A stretch of 37,168 bases of DNA. Origin: CAG-533 sp022779465 (lineage in GTDB: Bacteria; Bacillota_I; Bacilli_A; RF39; UBA660). How positions within the stretch are numbered: position 1 is the stretch's first letter; each line of letters opens with the position of its first letter. Positions 33,452 to 37,168 of this stretch are shown here, one piece after another. Location of the stretch: the NCBI GenBank assembly GCA_022779465.1, contig JALFTB010000033.1:1-37168 (forward strand), read 5' to 3'. Both the position numbers and the translations under genes were made by a program. Under the pieces are notes generated by a model that made no database searches, was not told the DNA's origin, and saw nothing but the letters and a program-made list of their open reading frames with translations.

Positions 33452-33994
33452 ATGAAGAGATGTAAATGGTGTAATTTAAATAATCCTTTATATATAGAGT
33501 ATCATGATAATGAATGGGGAGTGCTTAAGACTGATGATCATTACTTATTTGAAATGCTGATACTCGAATCTTTTCAAGCAGGACTTTCTTGGGAATGTAT
33601 TTTAAATAAAAGAAAAGCTTTTAGAGAAGCTTATGATAATTTTGATATTGATAAAATTTGTAATTATAATGAAGATAAAATTAATGAATTGATAAATAAT
33701 AAAAAGATAGTAAGAAATAAATTGAAAATAAAATCAAGTATAAATAATGCTATAATATTTAGAGATGTTGTAAAGGAATATGGTTGTTTTTATAATTATA
33801 TTAAAACTTTTACAGGTGGAAAAATATTTTATGAGTGGGATAGAACAACTAATGATGTTTCGGATAAGATGTCTGCAGATCTAATCAAAAGAGGAATGAA
33901 ATTTGTAGGAAGCACGATTATTTATTCTTATTTACAAGCTGTTGGAGTTATTTATTCTCATATGGAAGATTGTTTTATGTTTAAATCTAGATAG
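33452..33994 (+). CDS. tag: DNA-3-methyladenine glycosylase I
   Basis: Tag excises 3-methyladenine in base excision repair of alkylated DNA. The 180-residue protein opens with the family signature RCKWCN and YHDNEWG, continues with FQAGLSWECILNKR and ends with QAVGVIYSHMEDCF; the early Cys and late His/Cys form the zinc site. AAAGGAGAT precedes the ATG. It shows the helix-hairpin-helix glycosylase layout at normal length. The pentapeptide gene follows 10 bases after its stop. Confidence 0.95.
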   Translation: MKRCKWCNLNNPLYIEYHDNEWGVLKTDDHYLFEMLILESFQAGLSWECILNKRKAFREAYDNFDIDKICNYNEDKINELINNKKIVRNKLKIKSSINNAIIFRDVVKEYGCFYNYIKTFTGGKIFYEWDRTTNDVSDKMSADLIKRGMKFVGSTIIYSYLQAVGVIYSHMEDCFMFKSR

Positions 33995-34004
33995 AAGGTA
34001 TTTT

Positions 34005-34631
34005 ATGAAATATAGTAAGATTAAAGTAAAAGAACTTTTAAGTGGTGATTTGGGGAATGTCAGTACTGATGAAAATTACAAAAACTTATTATTTAATAAG
34101 AATGTAAGTAATAATTTATTATTAGAAGATATATGTTTTGAAAATTGTATGTTTGATAATATTGATTTTGGTAATATTAAACTTGTAAATGTTTCTTTTG
34201 TTAATTGTTATTTAAAGAATTGTGATTTATCTAATCAGGTTTTTGATAAGCAATTTTTTAGTAAAGTAGACTTTGAAAATTGTAAGTTAATGGGGGTTAG
34301 TTTAATAGATACTTTTCTTAAAAATATTTCATTTAAAGATTGCAACTGCCAATATATAAATTTATTTGAAAGTAAAATTAATAATTTTGTGATAGAAAAT
34401 AGTATTTTTTGCGATTCTTGTTTTTCGGAAGCTGAATTTAAAAATGTAGTTTTTAAAGAAGTTAATTTTAGTAATAGTGAATTTTTAAGAGTTCATTTAA
34501 ATAAAATAGATTTTACTGATTCTAATATTAGTGGAATTGCGATTGATTTAAATTCTTTAAAAGGAATGATAATAAATATGTATCAGTGTAAAATAATAGC
34601 TGATATATTTGGTGTAGAAGTGAGTGATTAA
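34005..34631 (+). CDS. Pentapeptide-repeat protein
   Basis: From ATG 34005 the protein is 208 residues, after GAAGGT; the frame is open further upstream but overlaps tag without a Shine-Dalgarno site. Tandem five-residue units with central Phe/Leu (for example ENCMFDNIDF, VSFVNCYLKN, AEFKNVVFKE, VNFSNSEFL) predict a right-handed beta-helix. The end, with DLNSLKGMII and YQCKIIADIFGVEV, matches the tail of YjbI/Qnr-like proteins that can shield DNA gyrase, though many members have no known role. Quinolone protection is therefore only a possibility. Confidence 0.87.
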   Translation: MKYSKIKVKELLSGDLGNVSTDENYKNLLFNKNVSNNLLLEDICFENCMFDNIDFGNIKLVNVSFVNCYLKNCDLSNQVFDKQFFSKVDFENCKLMGVSLIDTFLKNISFKDCNCQYINLFESKINNFVIENSIFCDSCFSEAEFKNVVFKEVNFSNSEFLRVHLNKIDFTDSNISGIAIDLNSLKGMIINMYQCKIIADIFGVEVSD

Positions 34632-34632
34632 G

Positions 34633-34971
34633 ATGTTAAATAAAATAAGCATAGATGATTTTAAAAAAGTTGATATGAGAGTTGGAACAATTATTGATGC
34701 TTCAATAAATAAAGGAACAAGAAAACCAGCATATAAATTAAAAATAGATTTTGGAGAAGAAATTGGAATTAAGAATTCTTCTGCGCAAATAACAGATTTA
34801 TATGAACCAGAAGATTTAATTGGTAAACAAGTAGTTGCAGTAATTAATTTTGAACCAGTTAAAATATCACAAGTTAAAAGTGAAGTTTTAGTATTAGGCG
34901 TAGATACTTCTTTAGGAGTTGCATTACTTAATATTGATAAAAATGTTTTAAATGGTAGTAGAATATATTAA
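34633..34971 (+). CDS. csaA: CsaA-type tRNA-binding-domain protein
   Basis: This 112-residue protein consists of the EMAPII/Trbp111-like OB fold. It reads DFKKVDMRVGTI, RKPAYKLKIDFG, KNSSAQIT and KQVVAVINFEPVKI, closely following B. subtilis CsaA, a dimeric export-related chaperone that also binds tRNA-like structures. ATG 34633 is preferred over the in-frame GTG 34624, because GAAGTGAGTGAT lies just before it. It follows the pentapeptide gene directly. Confidence 0.92.
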   Translation: MLNKISIDDFKKVDMRVGTIIDASINKGTRKPAYKLKIDFGEEIGIKNSSAQITDLYEPEDLIGKQVVAVINFEPVKISQVKSEVLVLGVDTSLGVALLNIDKNVLNGSRIY

Positions 34972-35058
34972 TTGTTAATGTTAGTTTCGGTTTTTCTATC
35001 TAAAGTTGGTAGAATGTAAATATTAAATTTTGGTAATATTATTTAAAGAGGGATAGAC

Positions 35059-36228
35059 ATGAATAAAAATAAAAGACTTAAAATTGGATTATTTATAGAT
35101 AATTTTTATCCAGCTATTGATGGAGTTGTTATTGCTGTAGATAATATTGCTAGGGAATTATCCGAAAATAATGATGTTGTTGTAGTAGCTCCTTATATGG
35201 GAGATAATTCTAAAGATTTAGATCATCATTATATAATTAAAAGAGTAGGAAGTATTCCAATGCCAGTTGGGGAATATAGAATAGTTACTCATAAATTTGG
35301 ATTTTCTAATTCTTTTAAAGAATTGGTTAAAGAAAATTTTGATATTATTCATATTCATTCACCATTTAATATTGGAAAACTAGGCCTTAAAGTGGCAAAA
35401 GAACTTAATATTCCTTGTATATGTACTGTTCATACAAGATTTGATTATGAAATAAAAAGATTTACCAAAAATGAATATATTGTTAAATTAATTATGAAAG
35501 GACTTATGAATGTCTTTAATGCTTGTGATAAGTGTATTGTGGTTAATGAATTTTTAGAAGAAGAATTACATGAATTTGGTTATAAGAAAAAATCAATTAC
35601 GATATATAATGGTACAGACTTAGTACCAATTAAAGATAAAGAAAAAGCAATTGCTTTTGTTAATAAATTACATAATTTTAAAAAAGACGAGACAGTTTTA
35701 CTTTTCGTTGGTAGATTAATTGATATTAAAAATATTTTCTTTGTTGCGGATGTTTTAAAGAAACTTAAAGAAGATAATTTTAAATTTAAAATGGTTTTTG
35801 TTGGAACAGGTCCGGATGAAAACAAACTTAAAAGTATAATTAGTAATTATAAATTAAATGATGTTGTTTATTTTACAGGTAAAGTAACAGATCGTAATTA
35901 TTTATCGGCGTTATATTTAAGAAGTAATTTATTATTATTTCCATCTTTAATGGATACTTCTAGTTTAGTTAGAATTGAAGCCGCTGTTAATGAAACACCA
36001 GGATTGTTTATTACTGATAGTTTAGTTGGTAAAATGATTAAAGATGATTATAATGGATTTAATTCTAAAATGGATGTAAATACTTATGAAAAAAGAATTA
36101 TAGAAGTTATTAGTGATAAAAAGCTTTTAACTAAAGTTAGTAAAAATGCCAGAAAAACTTTAGGAATTAGTTGGAAAGAAGTTAGTAATCAAATATATAA
36201 ATTGTATTTAAAGACTTTAAAGAAATAA
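35059..36228 (+). CDS. GT4-family glycosyltransferase (diacylglycerol glucosyltransferase-like)
   Basis: A 389-residue GT-B enzyme of family 4. The N-terminal domain has DNFYPAIDGVVIAVDNIARELS, and IHSPFNIGKLGLKVAKELNIP; the C-terminal sugar-nucleotide domain has FVGRLIDIKN, GTGPDENKL and SLVRIEAAVNETPG in the EX7E region. The N-terminal pattern is typical of 1,2-diacylglycerol glucosyltransferases that make membrane glycolipids and lipoteichoic-acid anchors, but the acceptor cannot be proved. AGAGGGAT precedes the ATG. I see no convincing promoter and no terminator on either side. Confidence 0.87.
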   Translation: MNKNKRLKIGLFIDNFYPAIDGVVIAVDNIARELSENNDVVVVAPYMGDNSKDLDHHYIIKRVGSIPMPVGEYRIVTHKFGFSNSFKELVKENFDIIHIHSPFNIGKLGLKVAKELNIPCICTVHTRFDYEIKRFTKNEYIVKLIMKGLMNVFNACDKCIVVNEFLEEELHEFGYKKKSITIYNGTDLVPIKDKEKAIAFVNKLHNFKKDETVLLFVGRLIDIKNIFFVADVLKKLKEDNFKFKMVFVGTGPDENKLKSIISNYKLNDVVYFTGKVTDRNYLSALYLRSNLLLFPSLMDTSSLVRIEAAVNETPGLFITDSLVGKMIKDDYNGFNSKMDVNTYEKRIIEVISDKKLLTKVSKNARKTLGISWKEVSNQIYKLYLKTLKK

Positions 36229-36236
36229 TATTAAGA

Positions 36237-36264
36237 TTAGAAAGAAACAGATTTGTGTTATAAT
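36237..36264 (+). promoter_or_regulatory. Promoter of the cysteine-rich protein gene
   Basis: TATAAT at 36259-36264 is preceded by TGT (extended -10). TTAGAA at 36237-36242 is a weak -35 with a 16-base spacer. Confidence 0.6.
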
Positions 36265-36303
36265 AATTTTAAGTGGGGTTAATAATAAATTAAAGGAGGA
36301 CTT

Positions 36304-36483
36304 ATGAAAGATAAAGAAAAAGAATTATGCCATTGCTGTGATTGTGATGAGTGTGAAGAAATGGAATGCTCATGTGAATGCTGTGATTGCAATGATTGTG
36401 AGTGTGACTGTGAGAATTGCAATTGTGATGAAACTTGTGATTGTGGTTGCCAAGATGGACATTCTGGCAAATGCGAGAAATAA
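36304..36483 (+). CDS. Ultra-cysteine-rich acidic small protein (metallothionein-like)
   Basis: This 59-residue protein contains 19 Cys (9, 11, 12, 14, 17, 22, 24, 26, 27, 29, 32, 34, 36, 39, 41, 45, 47, 49, 57), 20 Asp/Glu, 2 His and no aromatic residue. Cys are spaced mainly as CxC with CC pairs at 11-12 and 26-27, e.g. LCHCCDCDEC and CSCECCDCNDCECDC. It has no signal peptide, so it should be cytoplasmic and reduced. The pattern suggests dense soft-metal binding, like a metallothionein, but differs from bacterial SmtA-type proteins; I recognise no family. A near-perfect AAAGGAGGA Shine-Dalgarno site, an extended -10 promoter and a terminator show a dedicated, well-expressed gene. Other frames here are shadows. 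Confidence 0.88.
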   Translation: MKDKEKELCHCCDCDECEEMECSCECCDCNDCECDCENCNCDETCDCGCQDGHSGKCEK

Positions 36484-36508
36484 GGTAGATTTATGTCTAC
36501 TTTTTTTG
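36482..36508 (+). terminator. Terminator of the cysteine-rich protein gene
   Basis: AAGGTAGA (36482-36489) pairs with TCTACTTT (36496-36503), followed by T. Confidence 0.8.
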
Positions 36509-36582
36509 TTTGAATTTATAGGATATTATACTAATAAAGAAAATAGAAAAATAGAATAAATAAAGATAAATAGAAATTACAG

Positions 36583-36612
36583 TTAAAAATTATATGCTCT
36601 TTGTGATATAAT
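36583..36612 (+). promoter_or_regulatory. Promoter of the DUF1653 gene
   Basis: TATAAT at 36607-36612 has a TGn extension; TTAAAA at 36583-36588 is a weak -35 with an 18-base spacer. Confidence 0.55.
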
Positions 36613-36650
36613 CTAAACACAAGATAGTAATTTGGAGGGAAGGAATAAAA

Positions 36651-36899
36651 ATGAATGAAATAAAAATTAAATCAATTTATAAACATTTTAAAGGTGATTT
36701 ATATTTAGTTGAAGATATTGCAACACATAGTGAAACGAAGGAAAAATATGTGGTATATAGAGCACTATATGGAGATACAGGATTATATATAAGACCTTAT
36801 GATATGTTTGCTTCTGAAGTTGACCACGAAAAATATCCAAATGTAAAACAAAAATACAGATTTGAATTACAAAATATTAAGAGTGTGAAAGAAAAATAG
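36651..36899 (+). CDS. DUF1653 family protein
   Basis: This 82-residue protein matches the DUF1653 family (PF07866) over nearly its whole length: YKHFKGDLYLVEDIATHSET, YVVYRALYGDTGLYIRPYDMF, and the end EVDHEKYPNVKQKYRFE. The function of the family is not established; it occurs as a small single-domain cytosolic protein. GGAGGGAAGG precedes the ATG, with its own promoter and terminator. Confidence 0.92.
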   Translation: MNEIKIKSIYKHFKGDLYLVEDIATHSETKEKYVVYRALYGDTGLYIRPYDMFASEVDHEKYPNVKQKYRFELQNIKSVKEK

Positions 36900-36922
36900 A
36901 TAACAAGAAATTACAATTTATC

Positions 36923-36955
36923 AAGCAGATCTTATAACGAGATTTGCTTTTCTTA
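36923..36955 (+). terminator. Terminator of the DUF1653 gene
   Basis: AAGCAGATC (36923-36931) pairs with GATTTGCTT (36941-36949) with one wobble, followed by TTTCTT. Confidence 0.7.
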
Positions 36956-36969
36956 TGATTATCTAAGTT

Positions 36970-36998
36970 TTGTCAAATCAAAAAAAATGTGATATTAT
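36970..36998 (+). promoter_or_regulatory. Promoter of the candidate structured RNA
   Basis: TTGTCA at 36970-36975 and TATTAT at 36993-36998 are 17 bases apart, with TGA forming an extended -10. The predicted start is near 37005. Confidence 0.6.
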
Positions 36999-37004
36999 AA
37001 TCAC

Positions 37005-37168
37005 GACAAAAAGAACTGAGTTGCCTCAATTTTTAAAAAAATTGGTAATTCAGCTATTTGTTTTCATACAAACAATTCGAAGAACATAACTTGTATATAA
37101 TTTTGCATAATTTGGTTTCGCATGCGATTATACACTTGTAATGATGTTTACCTTCGGATTGTTTTTTT
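37005..37168 (+). ncRNA. Candidate structured noncoding RNA or leader, ending in a terminator-like stem and T-run
   Basis: No ORF is present. Three helices can be drawn. The first is a long hairpin in which CTGAGTTGCC pairs with GGTAATTCAG, with an inner AATT/AATT stem. The second is a short TTGTTT/AAACAA hairpin. The third is a rod of about 87 bases closed by CAATTCGAAG (37073-37082) with CTTCGGATTG (37150-37159), with inner pairings TGTATAAT/ATTATACA and GCAT/ATGC. Eight or more T follow at the window edge. It does not match SRP, tmRNA, RNase P, T-box or 6S signatures that I can recall. It could be a small RNA or the leader/attenuator of the next gene outside the window. Confidence 0.5.

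Noticed and set aside
36279..36559. Open frames on the minus strand (36279-36470) and in the +2 frame (36338-36559)
   Set aside because: They are shadows of the repetitive Cys-codon gene at 36304-36483. Neither has a Shine-Dalgarno site, and their compositions (Ser/Gln-rich, Val-rich) only reflect the TGT/GAT repeats.
37005..37168. Assignment of the right-edge RNA as 6S, SRP RNA, tmRNA or a T-box
   Set aside because: The predicted 5' end does not pair with the 3' end as in 6S, and no SRP tetraloop signature, tmRNA tag frame or T-box sequence is visible.

Overview
This window is very AT-rich chromosomal DNA from a low-GC Gram-positive bacterium of the Bacillota (Bacilli/Erysipelotrichia-like gut lineages fit best by eye). 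It uses the standard code: TGG is Trp, TGA, TAA and TAG all end genes, and TTG starts with strong Shine-Dalgarno sites occur. A gerE-gerM-spoIIIAH group indicates an endospore former or a recent descendant of one. I see no phage, insertion sequence or CRISPR array. Most of the window is housekeeping DNA with three notable accessory items.

Layout. 1-370: tRNA-Met(CAT), terminators and promoters. 370-6070: a modular wall/membrane surface protein, then xerD, a small membrane protein and pyruvate phosphate dikinase (ppdK). 6165-8430: a class III Fic AMP-transferase, a zinc-ribbon protein and galE. 8522-10678: a tandem HTH-metallophosphoesterase gene broken by one in-frame TAG near its 5' end. 10702-12556 (minus): gerM, gerE with a near-consensus sigma-K promoter, spoIIIAH and an 18-codon ORF ahead of it. 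12680-13366: a CmpB-type membrane protein. 13462-15741: a bacteriocin locus with a C39-peptidase ABC exporter and two tiny double-glycine precursor peptides with GxxxG motifs, a likely class IIb two-peptide bacteriocin. 15787-18141: cca-dnaD-nth, convergent with recU-pbp1 (18150-21478, minus), an arrangement reminiscent of Bacillus. 21590-26976: engB, a prepilin-like gene, der, a membrane protein, a YgjP-type peptidase, an RNA methyltransferase and a degenerate GDPD-like protein. 27040-29555: an unknown protein, then rimM-trmD and a small unknown. 29582-30833 (minus): hemolysin III/PAQR and a HAD phosphatase, divergent from 30936-33380 (HD hydrolase, alpha/beta lipase, tsaC). 33452-36228: tag, pentapeptide-repeat protein, csaA and a GT4 glycosyltransferase. 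36304-37168: a 59-residue protein with 19 cysteines, a DUF1653 protein, and a promoter-driven structured RNA candidate reaching the window edge.

The best candidates for something new are the two-peptide bacteriocin (15458-15741), the ultra-cysteine-rich acidic mini-protein (36304-36483), the duplicated HTH-phosphoesterase with a dead first domain and an amber interruption (8522-10678), the tiny ORF before spoIIIAH, and the RNA at the right edge. All assignments come from reading motifs by eye; no database search was run.
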